A stretch of DNA of 64,000 nt from Thermoanaerobacteraceae bacterium (GTDB taxonomy: Bacteria > Bacillota > JADQBR01), in contig JACDOG010000013.1 in NCBI GenBank assembly GCA_017656305.1, positions 1 through 64,000 on the forward strand, in the 5' to 3' direction. Under the pieces are notes generated by a model. It saw nothing but the letters and a program-made list of their open reading frames with translations. It ran no database searches and was not told the DNA's origin. The translations under genes and the position numbers were made by a program. This document shows, piece by piece, positions 25,952 to 34,588 of the stretch. Position 1 is the first letter of the stretch. The number at the start of each line of letters is the position of its first letter.

Positions 25952-26044
25952 GTGCTTACACCGGCAGAGTTTTTTTGGCGTATTTTTGAACTCACAGGTT
26001 CCATCACGGCGTATATGATGTACCGTAAGTTGATTACGCAATAG
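25952..26044 (+). CDS. YqzL-like small protein (30 aa)
   Basis: A short frame from GTG 25952 to TAG 26042-26044. The product reads MLTPAEFFWRIFELTGSI, then TAYMMYRKLITQ, closely following the YqzL family pattern (FFW-x-F-x-x-TG-x-I-x-AY-x-x-Y-x-x-L). YqzL proteins are small, mostly helical and of unknown function. AAAGG at 25936-25940 is a weak ribosome binding site with an 11-base spacer, and a promoter precedes it. The family match rather than the start signal supports the call. Confidence 0.65.
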   Translation: MLTPAEFFWRIFELTGSITAYMMYRKLITQ

Positions 26045-26080
26045 ATTTTTACTGAATCAATGCCATAAAGATTAAAATTG

Positions 26081-26350
26081 GCGATGAGTAGGAAAAGTAG
26101 CTGGCCGGGCTTCTTTACAGGGAGAAAAAGCCGCAGACTGAAAGCTTTTTCATGAAACCGGTTAGTGAAGTTCACCTACGAGCTGCCCGCTGAAAGCACG
26201 TTCTGCGAGTAGGCGCGGCCGGAACTTTCACCGTTACCTGAAAGACGGTATCAATGTGTACCGGTAGAGTGAACCACATCAGGTTAATGAGGGTGGTACC
26301 GCGGAAGAGAAATGCTTTCGTCCCTTAATGGATGAGAGCTTTTTTTATTG
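26081..26350 (+). promoter_or_regulatory. T-box leader of pheST (Phe specifier TTC)
   Basis: Stem I begins GATGAGTAGG with the AGTA bulge at 26096-26099; the 3' side reads GTGAAGTTCACCTAC, with the Phe codon TTC at 26171-26173. The T-box AATGAGGGTGGTACCGCGG is at 26286-26304. The terminator GCTTTCGTCC (26324-26333)/GGATGAGAGC (26330s-26339) is followed by TTTTTTT. Confidence 0.92.
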
Positions 26351-26380
26351 TAAAATTAAAGATTTGGAGGTTAAAGAGTT

Positions 26381-27403
26381 ATGCGCGATAAGTTGCAGGA
26401 AATCAAGACTGCGGCTTTGGAGAGTTTAGCTGAAGCTGCGGATCTGGAGCAGTTGGAAAAATTGCGTGTCAAGTACCTGGGTAAGAAAGGTGAATTGACT
26501 CAGGTGCTGCGGGGGATGGGTAAACTTAGCCCCGAGGAACGGCCTGTTATCGGGCAGCTGGCCAACGAAGTCAGGGATATAATTGAGCAGGAACTGCAGT
26601 CAAAGCGGGAGGAACTGGAAAAGACTGCCCAGCAAAAGAAACTTGAGCAGGAGCGTATTGATGTGACCATGCCCGGGCGAAGGTTTACCCGGGGCACCAG
26701 GCACCCCCTGTACCAGGTACTGGATGAAATCAAACATATCTTCCGGGGACTGGGTTTTGCGGTGGCTGAAGGACCGGAAATTGAGCTGGATTACTACAAC
26801 TTTGAAGCGCTCAACATTCCCAAAGATCACCCGGCCCGTGACATGCAGGATTCCTTCTACATAACGGAAGAGGTTTTGCTACGCACGCATACTTCACCCG
26901 TACAGGTACGCACAATGGAGAAGAAAAGGCCGGAACTTCCCATTCGCATCATTGCGCCCGGAAAGGTGTACCGGCGGGACGATGATGCCACTCACTCTCC
27001 CATGTTTCACCAGGTGGAAGGGCTGCTGGTGGATGAAAGGGTTACCTTTGGCGATTTGAAGGGAACACTGCTGACCTTTGCCCGGCAGATGTTCGGGCAG
27101 GAGCATAAAATCAGGCTGCGGCCCAGCTACTTCCCGTTTACCGAACCAAGTGCCGAAGTGGATATCTCATGTGTGAACTGCGGCGGCAGCGGCTGCCGGG
27201 TCTGTTCCCATACCGGCTGGCTGGAGATTCTCGGTTCCGGTATGGTACATCCGAAAGTGCTGGAAATGGCCGGTTATGACCCGGAAAAGGTAAGCGGCTT
27301 TGCTTTCGGTATGGGTGTGGAACGGATTGCCATGTTAAAGTATGGTATAGACGATTTGCGGCTGCTGTTTGACAATGACCTGCGCTTCTTGCAGCAGTTT
27401 TAG
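26381..27403 (+). CDS. pheS: Phenylalanyl-tRNA synthetase alpha subunit
   Basis: The 340-residue catalytic subunit of the alpha2-beta2 enzyme charging tRNA-Phe. It shows an N-terminal coiled coil (~1-90), motif 1 around [19 protein letters not shown], motif 2 [33 protein letters not shown] and motif 3 [20 protein letters not shown] 26381 is preceded by GGAGG. It is 12 bases from pheT and under T-box control. Confidence 0.97.
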   Translation: MRDKLQEIKTAALESLAEAADLEQLEKLRVKYLGKKGELTQVLRGMGKLSPEERPVIGQLANEVRDIIEQELQSKREELEKTAQQKKLEQERIDVTMPGRRFTRGTRHPLYQVLDEIKHIFRGLGFAVAEGPEIELDYYNFEALNIPKDHPARDMQDSFYITEEVLLRTHTSPVQVRTMEKKRPELPIRIIAPGKVYRRDDDATHSPMFHQVEGLLVDERVTFGDLKGTLLTFARQMFGQEHKIRLRPSYFPFTEPSAEVDISCVNCGGSGCRVCSHTGWLEILGSGMVHPKVLEMAGYDPEKVSGFAFGMGVERIAMLKYGIDDLRLLFDNDLRFLQQF

Positions 27404-27415
27404 GAGGGACGGACC

Positions 27416-29845
27416 ATGCGAGTATCATACAATTGGCTAAAAGATTACGTGGAGTTTGATTTATCACCTGAGGAATTGGCTCATGTACTAACCATGGGCG
27501 GACTGGAAGTAGAGGGTATCGAGTATTTGGGTGAAGGTATTGAAAACGTTGTGGTCGGACAGATTAAGGAAATCACTGACCACCCCAATGCCGACAAACT
27601 GGTGATTTGCAGGGTTGATGTGGGCCAGCGAGTGCTGCAGATTGTGACCGGTGCACCGAACGTGAAGGAAGGTGCCAAGGTTGCCCTGGCACTGGTGGGC
27701 GCCAAACTGCCTAACGGCATGGCAATCAGAAAAGCCAAATTAAGAGGAGTAGTATCGGAGGGGATGGTTTGCTCGGCCCAGGAATTGGGGCTGGACCCCA
27801 AGAACTTCCCCGAGGAACAGCAGGAGGGCATCATCATATTCCCCGATGATGCCGTGATTGGTGAGGATATCAAGGAGATACTGGGCTTAGACGACTACGT
27901 TTTGGAACTGGGCTTGACTCCCAACCGTGCCGACTGTCTGGCCATGGTCAACGTGGCCAGGGAAGTGGCAGCACTGACCGGTGGCAGATTAAAACTGCCG
28001 GAAATGCAGGTAGCGGAAGCTGATATGGAAAAGACCGGTGACCTGGCCCGGGTGGAAATTGTAGACGAGGATTTATGCCACCGGTACGTGGCCCGGGTGA
28101 TAAAAGATGTCACCATCAAACCTTCTCCCGCGTGGATGCAGCAGTACCTGCAGGCTGCCGGAGTGCGCCCCATTAACAATATAGTAGACGTTACCAATTT
28201 CATTATGCTGGAACTGGGACAGCCGCTCCATGCCTTTGACTACGACAAACTGGCGGAACACCGGATTGTAGTGAGAAAGGCGGAGCAGGATGAAAAAATT
28301 GTTACCTTGGATGGTGAGGAGCGACAGCTGGACAGCGACATGCTGGTTATTGCCGATGCCGAGAGACCGGTGGCCGTAGCCGGAGTTATGGGCGGTTTGG
28401 ATACCGAGGTTACGGAAGAGACCAGAACGATTCTGCTGGAAGCAGCATATTTCCAGGGCGCCTCCGTGAGACGTACTTCCCGAAAGCTGGGATTACGCTC
28501 CGAATCATCGGCGCGATTTGAAAGAGGTATTAATAAGGACAAGGTTAAAGCTGCTGCGGATAGAGCGGCACAGCTGATGGCGGAATTGGGTGGCGGCAAG
28601 GTGGCGCCTGAGGCCATCGACGTCTATCCGAAACCGTGGCGGCAGCCGGTCATCACCTTGCGCTGCGAGCGGGTAAACGACCTTTTGGGAACTGATATCA
28701 GCAGTGGTGAAATGGCCGAAATGCTGCGGAGGTTACATTTGGATGTTACAGAGCGGGAGCAGGATGTGCTGGAGGTTAAGGTGCCATCCCACCGCAATGA
28801 CCTGGCGTCGGAAGTGGATTTGGTGGAAGAGATTGCCCGCCTTTACGGTTACGGCAATATTGAGACAACCATGCCCAAAGGCGAACCGGCAGGAGATCCC
28901 GATACCCTGGAAGAGGTGCTGCAGAAAAAGGTGACGGAGACCCTACTTGCCTGTGGGTTAACGGAAGTGATTACCTACAGCTTTATCAGCCCGAAGGCAA
29001 TGGACCGGCTGCAGTTGCCCGGCGACCATGCCTGGCGTAGGTATATTGAAATTCAAAACCCGCTGACGGAAGAGCAGAGCATCATGCGCACCACACTGCT
29101 GCCCGGCCTGCTGGATACGGCGGCCAAAAATTTCAAACGCCGTCAAGTTAATTTGCAGCTGTTTGAAATAGGCAGTGTATTTATACCGACGGGCGAAAAA
29201 TTACCTGATGAACGGATTAAAATCGGTGCGGTTGTGAGCGGTGAAGCATTTCGCGGCTGGATGGAACAGCCGGAACCCATGGACTTTTTCTACTTGAAGG
29301 GCATTGTAGAAGCGCTGCTGGGCGAGTTATCTGTTACAGGTTACGAGTTTAAGGCTGTGGCAGATAGTGCCCAGTTACCGTCGCTGCATCCCGGCCGAAG
29401 TGCTTATCTAGTCTGCGAAGGAGACACCATTGGCTATATCGGTGAGGTGCATCCCGGGGTGCTGGATAATTACGGACTGCAGCAGCGCGCGGTGGTAATG
29501 GAACTTGACCTGCACCGGCTGGCGGAGCATGTCAAACTGGTACCCGCTTACCGGCCGCTGCCGAAATTCCCGGCTGTGACACGGGATATGGCTTTTGTGG
29601 TTCCCGAGCATGTTTCTGTGGCGGCAATTGACAGGACTATCAAAGAAGTAGGCGGGCAGTTGTTAAAGGAAGTATGGTTATTTGACGTTTACCAGGGCAA
29701 GCAGATCCCCGAAGGCCACCGCAGCCTGGCTTATTCCATGACTTACCAGGCAGAGGATCGGACGCTTACCGATGAAGAGGTTTCGGCATTACACGAGAAG
29801 ATACAACAGAAACTACAGGAAAAATTCCAGGCAAAACTAAGATAG
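27416..29845 (+). CDS. pheT: Phenylalanyl-tRNA synthetase beta subunit
   Basis: The 809-residue beta subunit. Domains in order are a tRNA-binding EMAP-like domain (~40-150, VVVGQIKEITDHPNADKL), B3/B4 editing module (~210-380), B5 (~400-475), the inactive synthetase-like core, and the C-terminal FDX-ACB anticodon-binding domain (~715-809, KFPAVTRDMAFVV). Full length and translationally coupled to pheS behind AGGAGGGACGG. Confidence 0.97.
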   Translation: MRVSYNWLKDYVEFDLSPEELAHVLTMGGLEVEGIEYLGEGIENVVVGQIKEITDHPNADKLVICRVDVGQRVLQIVTGAPNVKEGAKVALALVGAKLPNGMAIRKAKLRGVVSEGMVCSAQELGLDPKNFPEEQQEGIIIFPDDAVIGEDIKEILGLDDYVLELGLTPNRADCLAMVNVAREVAALTGGRLKLPEMQVAEADMEKTGDLARVEIVDEDLCHRYVARVIKDVTIKPSPAWMQQYLQAAGVRPINNIVDVTNFIMLELGQPLHAFDYDKLAEHRIVVRKAEQDEKIVTLDGEERQLDSDMLVIADAERPVAVAGVMGGLDTEVTEETRTILLEAAYFQGASVRRTSRKLGLRSESSARFERGINKDKVKAAADRAAQLMAELGGGKVAPEAIDVYPKPWRQPVITLRCERVNDLLGTDISSGEMAEMLRRLHLDVTEREQDVLEVKVPSHRNDLASEVDLVEEIARLYGYGNIETTMPKGEPAGDPDTLEEVLQKKVTETLLACGLTEVITYSFISPKAMDRLQLPGDHAWRRYIEIQNPLTEEQSIMRTTLLPGLLDTAAKNFKRRQVNLQLFEIGSVFIPTGEKLPDERIKIGAVVSGEAFRGWMEQPEPMDFFYLKGIVEALLGELSVTGYEFKAVADSAQLPSLHPGRSAYLVCEGDTIGYIGEVHPGVLDNYGLQQRAVVMELDLHRLAEHVKLVPAYRPLPKFPAVTRDMAFVVPEHVSVAAIDRTIKEVGGQLLKEVWLFDVYQGKQIPEGHRSLAYSMTYQAEDRTLTDEEVSALHEKIQQKLQEKFQAKLR

Positions 29846-29915
29846 AAGCAGGAATTTGCACTCCCGATGTGAAATAGACAGTGTAGAAAATGTGTCATTT
29901 TTCGGGGGATTATAT

Positions 29916-30170
29916 ATGGCTGATAACAAAACCAGGGTAACTGTCAACATTCTGGGGCAGGAATACGTGGTGCGTGGTACGGAAACAGCGGAATACATCA
30001 AAGATTTGGCAGCTAAAGTAGACCGGAAGATGCGCCAGTTAAGCGAAGACTCTGCTCTCACAACCACCCAGGTGGCCGTGCTGACAGCACTGAATTTTGC
30101 TGATGAATGTGAAAAAATTAAAAAAGAACATCAGGAGCTATTAAAAATGTTAGAAGAAGAGTGGAATTAG
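29916..30170 (+). CDS. zapA: Cell division protein ZapA
   Basis: An 84-residue FtsZ-ring stabiliser. It shows the ZapA beta-alpha head (RVTVNILGQEYVVRGTETAEY), the conserved AAKVDRKMRQL and a C-terminal coiled coil (LNFADECEKIKKEHQELLKML). ATG 29916 is chosen; the frame extends to 29856 but the extra segment lacks family similarity and a ribosome binding site. Adjacent to pheT as in many Clostridia. A terminator overlaps its stop. Confidence 0.9.
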   Translation: MADNKTRVTVNILGQEYVVRGTETAEYIKDLAAKVDRKMRQLSEDSALTTTQVAVLTALNFADECEKIKKEHQELLKMLEEEWN

Positions 30171-30193
30171 GCGCTGTCGTAGCGCCTTTTTTC
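30170..30193 (+). terminator. Intrinsic terminator after zapA
   Basis: Stem GGCGCT (30170-30175) with AGCGCC (30181-30186), loop GTCGT, then TTTTTTC. Confidence 0.85.
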
Positions 30194-30256
30194 ATACTTC
30201 TTGAGTTAATGAGGCAAATTAAAGGTGGGCAAAGTGAGGAAAGGAGAATACCCGTA

Positions 30257-31966
30257 ATGACCAACCTGGAAGTTGCCTGGGTACTTGAGGATATTGCTAG
30301 GCTTTTGGAAATAAAGGAAGAAAGTGTCTTTAAAATTCGGGCCTACCGCAAGGCCGGTAAAGCTATTCAGCGACTACCGGAAGAGATAAGCCGGTTATAC
30401 GCTGAAAACAGGCTGGAAGATATCCCGGGCATCGGAAAAAACATAGCGGCTAAAATTGCAGAACTGATTGAAACGGGTAGCTGCCGGTATCACGAGAGCC
30501 TGCGGGAAGAAATACCGGACATATTGAAGGAGATGGTACATATCCCCGGTGTGGGAGTAAAGTCTGCCCGGTTGATTTATAATAGTTTCCAGCCGGAAAG
30601 CCTGGAGGATTTGCAGCGGGTTGCAAAAGACCGGAAAATACGCAATCTCCCGGGAATGGGGGCTAAAACTGAGATAGCCATTTTGCGGGGCATTGACCTG
30701 TTACGACGGGGTAGCGGGGCGACACCCTTGGGAGTGGCCATGCCGTTGGCGCAGGAAATAGTCAAATACCTGTCGGCCATGCCCGAAGTGATACGTATTG
30801 AAGTGGCGGGCAGCGTGCGCCGGGGTAAGGCGGAGGTGGGCGATATTGACATAGTGATTGCCACCGGTGAGCCGGGGAAAGTGGGCGAAACCTTTACCAA
30901 GTACCCACAGGTTAAGGAAGTTCTGGCCCGGAGCGAAACCAAGGTCAGCGTTCTGACCTGGCTGGGCTCTCAGGTGGACCTGCGGCTGGTAACGGAAGAG
31001 GAGTTTGTAACTGCCTGGCATTATTTTACCGGTTCCAGGGAGCATAATGCCCGCCTGCGGCAGCGGGCAAAGGAACAGGGACTGAAGATAAACGAGTACG
31101 GTATCTTCAAGGGAAAGCAAAAGCTCCCGGTGACAAGCGAGGAGGATATCTACCGGACCTTAAATCTTTCCTACATAATGCCGGAATTAAGAGAAGACCG
31201 GGGTGAAGTGGAAGCGGCGCAAGGTGACAGTCTGCCCAGGCTTGTGGAAACGGAGGATATTAAAGGTGACCTGCACCTGCACACCAACTGGAGTGACGGT
31301 ATCAATACCATCAGGGAACTGGCCCTGGCCGCCAAGGACCGGGGTTACCAGTACATAGCGGTAACTGATCATTCCCGCTCGCTGCGTATAGCTGGCGGGT
31401 TGAGTATTGAGATGTTAAGGAAGCAGCGTGAGGAAATTGACCGGCTCAATGAGGAACTGGCGCCTTTTCGCATTTTTGCCGGTGTGGAGGCGGATATTCT
31501 GGCGGATGGCACCCTGGATTATCCCGATGCGGTGCTCCGAGAGCTGGACTTGGTGATTGCATCCGTGCACAGCAACTTTCGCATGGATAGGAAAACCATG
31601 ACCGACCGTATTGTCAAGGCTCTCACTAACCCGTGGGTGCATTTTTTGGGCCATCCGACCGGCAGGTTAATCGGCAGAAGGCCGGGTTATGAAGTGGATA
31701 TGGAAGCTGTCATGCAGGCAGCAGTAGACTATGGTAAGGCTTTGGAGATCAATGCGTCTCCCGACAGGCTGGACCTGCGGGATGAGCACGTGCGCATGGC
31801 CAAAGAAAAGGGTATTTCTATTGTCATCAATACTGATGGCCATGACAAGGTAAAGCTGGCGGAAATGTACTATGGAGTCATCACGGCCCGCAGGGGCTGG
31901 CTGACGGCCGATGAGGTAGTGAATACCTGGGATTTAGAAAAGGTCGAGCAGTGGTTAAAAAAATGA
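30257..31966 (+). CDS. polX: DNA polymerase/3'-5' exonuclease PolX
   Basis: A 569-residue family X repair polymerase. Residues ~1-80 are the helix-hairpin-helix 8-kDa-like domain, ~90-125 carry further HhH motifs (IPGVGVKSARLIY), ~150-310 the nucleotidyltransferase with AGSVRRGKAEVGDIDIV (catalytic Asp pair), and ~330-569 a PHP domain with GDLHLHTNWSDG, AVTDHS, GVEADIL, ASVHS, GHPTGR and NTDGHD metal ligands giving the exonuclease. ATG 30257 follows AAAGGAG; an upstream extension lacks homology. Works in base-excision repair. Confidence 0.94.
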   Translation: MTNLEVAWVLEDIARLLEIKEESVFKIRAYRKAGKAIQRLPEEISRLYAENRLEDIPGIGKNIAAKIAELIETGSCRYHESLREEIPDILKEMVHIPGVGVKSARLIYNSFQPESLEDLQRVAKDRKIRNLPGMGAKTEIAILRGIDLLRRGSGATPLGVAMPLAQEIVKYLSAMPEVIRIEVAGSVRRGKAEVGDIDIVIATGEPGKVGETFTKYPQVKEVLARSETKVSVLTWLGSQVDLRLVTEEEFVTAWHYFTGSREHNARLRQRAKEQGLKINEYGIFKGKQKLPVTSEEDIYRTLNLSYIMPELREDRGEVEAAQGDSLPRLVETEDIKGDLHLHTNWSDGINTIRELALAAKDRGYQYIAVTDHSRSLRIAGGLSIEMLRKQREEIDRLNEELAPFRIFAGVEADILADGTLDYPDAVLRELDLVIASVHSNFRMDRKTMTDRIVKALTNPWVHFLGHPTGRLIGRRPGYEVDMEAVMQAAVDYGKALEINASPDRLDLRDEHVRMAKEKGISIVINTDGHDKVKLAEMYYGVITARRGWLTADEVVNTWDLEKVEQWLKK

Positions 31967-32021
31967 GAAATAACAGGAATTTTTTGGGCGGTATGGAATA
32001 CTATTAAGGCGTCTTGGAAAA

Positions 32022-32624
32022 ATGTTGGGATGTGGTAATTTGGACAAAAACATTCTTCCGCTATCTTTTTACCGGCGACGGGCAGATGTTGTAGCCAAGG
32101 ACCTTTTAGGCAAGGAACTGGTTTTTACAACCAAAGAAGGAAGCACCTCGGGTATAATAGTGGAAACGGAAGCGTATCTCGGCCCCGGTGACGCGGCCAG
32201 TCATTCCGCTAGGGGAAAGACCGGGCGCAACGCGACTATGTTCGGTCCTGCCGGAAGGGCTTATGTATACCTGATTTACGGTATTCACTACTGCTTTAAC
32301 ATTACTACGGATAAGGACACGGTGCCGTCAGCAGTCTTGATACGCGCCTTGGAGCCCCGGCAGGGGATAGAATTGATGCAGCGGCGCCGGGGGAAGGAGA
32401 ATGTCCGCGAACTGTGCAGCGGTCCCGGCAAGCTGGCCCAGGCCATGGGGTTTGACAAGTCGGTAGATGGCAGCAGTGTTCTTACGGACAAACTGTGTGT
32501 CAGGGAATGCCGCGAAGTGGCTGAAAGCGAAATTGTTACTACCACGCGAATAGGCATTACCAAAGCAGCCCACCTGCCACTGCGCTTTTATATTGCCAAT
32601 AGTAGATATATTTCTGCTCCATGA
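32022..32624 (+). CDS. DNA-3-methyladenine glycosylase (AAG/MPG type)
   Basis: A 200-residue base-excision glycosylase removing alkylated purines. Family blocks are PLSFYRRRADVVAKDLLGKEL, IVETEAYLGPGDAASHSARGKT (catalytic Glu), FGPAGRAYVYLIYGIHYCFN, and CSGPGKLAQAMGF. Full length for the bacterial family. The start ATG 32022 has a weak ribosome binding site; a TTG a few codons later is possible. It follows polX, forming a small DNA-repair group. Confidence 0.92.
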   Translation: MLGCGNLDKNILPLSFYRRRADVVAKDLLGKELVFTTKEGSTSGIIVETEAYLGPGDAASHSARGKTGRNATMFGPAGRAYVYLIYGIHYCFNITTDKDTVPSAVLIRALEPRQGIELMQRRRGKENVRELCSGPGKLAQAMGFDKSVDGSSVLTDKLCVRECREVAESEIVTTTRIGITKAAHLPLRFYIANSRYISAP

Positions 32625-32634
32625 GGAGACGGCT

Positions 32635-33540
32635 ATGAAAGTTATCCTGTTTTTTGTTGACGGTTTTGGCCTGGGAGAACCTGTCAAAACCAATCCTTAT
32701 TTTTCGGCGGCAACACCTTTCCTGGACAACTTGTTAAAGGGACATAACTTTTACCGGCATAAAACACCGCTGGTGGTTGAGAATGCCATGCTGCGTGCGA
32801 TTGACGCGCGGCTGGGCGTGCCCGGCGTACCCCAGAGTGCAACGGGACAAACTACTATCTGGACGGGAGTCAATGCTCCCGGGAAGCTGGGGTTTCACCT
32901 GCACGGTTTACCCAATAAGCAGCTTAAAAGCATTATTGATGAGCACAACATTTACAAGCGCCTGCAGCGGTACAACAAGAAGGTGGCATTTGCCAATGCC
33001 TACCGGCCTGGTTTTTTCTCGCATCCCAACGGGCGCAGGTATATTTCGGTGTCCACTTATGCGGCCCTGGCAGCGGGGTTAACGTTGCGGACAGTGGCGG
33101 ATTTAAAAGAAGGGAGGGCGGTGTTTCAGGATATTACCAATGAAGGTCTACGCAACCTCGGGGTGGAAGTGCCGCTTCTTTCCGCGCGGCAGGCGGCGGG
33201 AAACCTGCTGCAGGTGAGCCGGCAGCATGACTTTGTCATTTTTGAGTTCTTTCAAAGCGATATAGCCGGGCATAAGAGGGACTTGAACAGGGCGGTGGAG
33301 ATATGGCAACTGCTGGATGAATTTATTGCAGGCCTGGTTACAGGAGGAAATCTGGACGACATGCTGCTCATTCTCACCAGCGACCACGGCAACATGGAAG
33401 ACTTGAGCCACGGCCAGCATACCTGCAATCCCGTGCCGCTGTTGGTTATAGGAAAGGGACACCGGGCGTTGCCGGCAGTCAGTGATTTGACCGGTATTGC
33501 GCCTGCCATAGAATACATATTGAAGGAGGTATCAGCGTAA
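32635..33540 (+). CDS. Alkaline phosphatase/phosphoglycerate mutase superfamily metalloenzyme
   Basis: A 301-residue protein with the iPGM-type metalloenzyme fold. The N-terminal metal site VILFFVDGFGLGEP, the nucleophile region QSATGQTTIWTGVNAPG (Ser/Thr) and the C-terminal TSDHGNMEDLSHGQHT with NPVPLLV are visible. It is shorter than phosphoglycerate mutase (about 510) and lacks its inserted domain, so it belongs to the small 'metalloenzyme' group of unknown substrate. ATG 32635 follows GAGGAG. One base overlaps the Nif3-like gene, suggesting a linked role. Confidence 0.82.
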   Translation: MKVILFFVDGFGLGEPVKTNPYFSAATPFLDNLLKGHNFYRHKTPLVVENAMLRAIDARLGVPGVPQSATGQTTIWTGVNAPGKLGFHLHGLPNKQLKSIIDEHNIYKRLQRYNKKVAFANAYRPGFFSHPNGRRYISVSTYAALAAGLTLRTVADLKEGRAVFQDITNEGLRNLGVEVPLLSARQAAGNLLQVSRQHDFVIFEFFQSDIAGHKRDLNRAVEIWQLLDEFIAGLVTGGNLDDMLLILTSDHGNMEDLSHGQHTCNPVPLLVIGKGHRALPAVSDLTGIAPAIEYILKEVSA

Positions 33541-34493
33541 TGAAATTAAGAGAAATCTACGAACTGGCAATTCAAGCCGGTATTGAGGCGGACTACAGAG
33601 GGGAAGAAGGGATAAAGAAATTATTAGAAAAAGAAGAGAAAAAATACGAGCAACTAAAGGAGGAGGAAAAGCAGGATTTCGATACCGAAAAGCTTACCAA
33701 TCCTTACAGCGATACACGTATTCTTTACGGGGATGGAGAAAAAGAAGTTAAAACCATATTATGCGGCATTGATATCGAAGTGGGCGAAATGCTGCTGGCG
33801 GACCGGCTGCGTGAAAAAGGAACTGAGATAGACCTGGTGTTGGCCCATCATCCGGAAGGTAAGGCTCTAGCAGCGTTGTATGAGGTAATGCACCTGCAGG
33901 AAGACATTCTCAACCAGCTGGGTGTACCCATTAACGTGGCGGAGGGAATTTTAAGCAGCCGCATCAGTGAGGTGAGAAGGGGTCTGCTGCCCCTGAATCA
34001 CACGCGTGCCATTGACGTTGCCCGGATATTAGATATTCCCTTGATGTGCATTCACACACCGGCGGACAACATGGTGACGCGGTATCTGGATAAATTATTT
34101 GAGGAAAAGGAACCGGAAACTGTAGGCGACATTATCTCGATTCTCAAGGAGATTCCCGAGTACCGGCAGGCAGTCCACGACAAGTCGGGACCCACTGTGG
34201 TTGTTGGCAGTAAGGAAAAGCGTGCCGGGAAGGTGTTTGTGGACATGACCGGCGGTACCGGCGGTTCCGAGGATGCCTACGAGAAACTGGCCCATGCAGG
34301 TGTGGGAACGGTGGTCACCATGCATATCGGTGAAAAACACCGGAAAGAGGCGGAGAAAAACCATATTAACGTGGTGATTGCCGGTCACATGGCAAGCGAC
34401 TCGCTGGGTATGAACCTGCTGCTGGATAAGTTTGCGGCCCAGGGTGTGGAAATTATTGCGTGTTCCGGCTTGATTAGGGTGGAAAGAAATTAG
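33540..34493 (+). CDS. Nif3-like dinuclear metal protein
   Basis: A 317-residue member of the NIF3/GTP cyclohydrolase I type 2 homologue family. Metal-binding-type motifs are VLAHHPEGKAL near residue 102 and the C-terminal VIAGHMASDSLGM. An N-terminal charged helical stretch (EKEEKKYEQLKEEEKQDF) precedes the core. A second family member lies at 47643. Biochemical function is not established for the family. It is translated with the upstream phosphatase-superfamily gene. Confidence 0.78.
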   Translation: MKLREIYELAIQAGIEADYRGEEGIKKLLEKEEKKYEQLKEEEKQDFDTEKLTNPYSDTRILYGDGEKEVKTILCGIDIEVGEMLLADRLREKGTEIDLVLAHHPEGKALAALYEVMHLQEDILNQLGVPINVAEGILSSRISEVRRGLLPLNHTRAIDVARILDIPLMCIHTPADNMVTRYLDKLFEEKEPETVGDIISILKEIPEYRQAVHDKSGPTVVVGSKEKRAGKVFVDMTGGTGGSEDAYEKLAHAGVGTVVTMHIGEKHRKEAEKNHINVVIAGHMASDSLGMNLLLDKFAAQGVEIIACSGLIRVERN

Positions 34494-34526
34494 TTAAAAT
34501 AAGTTATGTAACTGGTGTTTTTACGG

Positions 34527-34550
34527 CGTGTCTCCAGACACGTCTTTTTC
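34527..34550 (+). terminator. Intrinsic terminator
   Basis: Stem CGTGTC with GACACG (34527-34542, loop TCCA) followed by TCTTTTTCC. Confidence 0.7.
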
Positions 34551-34588
34551 CTTAAATATAACGCACACGGGAGAAAGGAAGGACAGAC

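Noticed and set aside
32635-33540. Phosphoglycerate mutase (gpmI)
   Set aside because: The protein is about 200 residues too short and lacks the inserted phosphotransferase domain.
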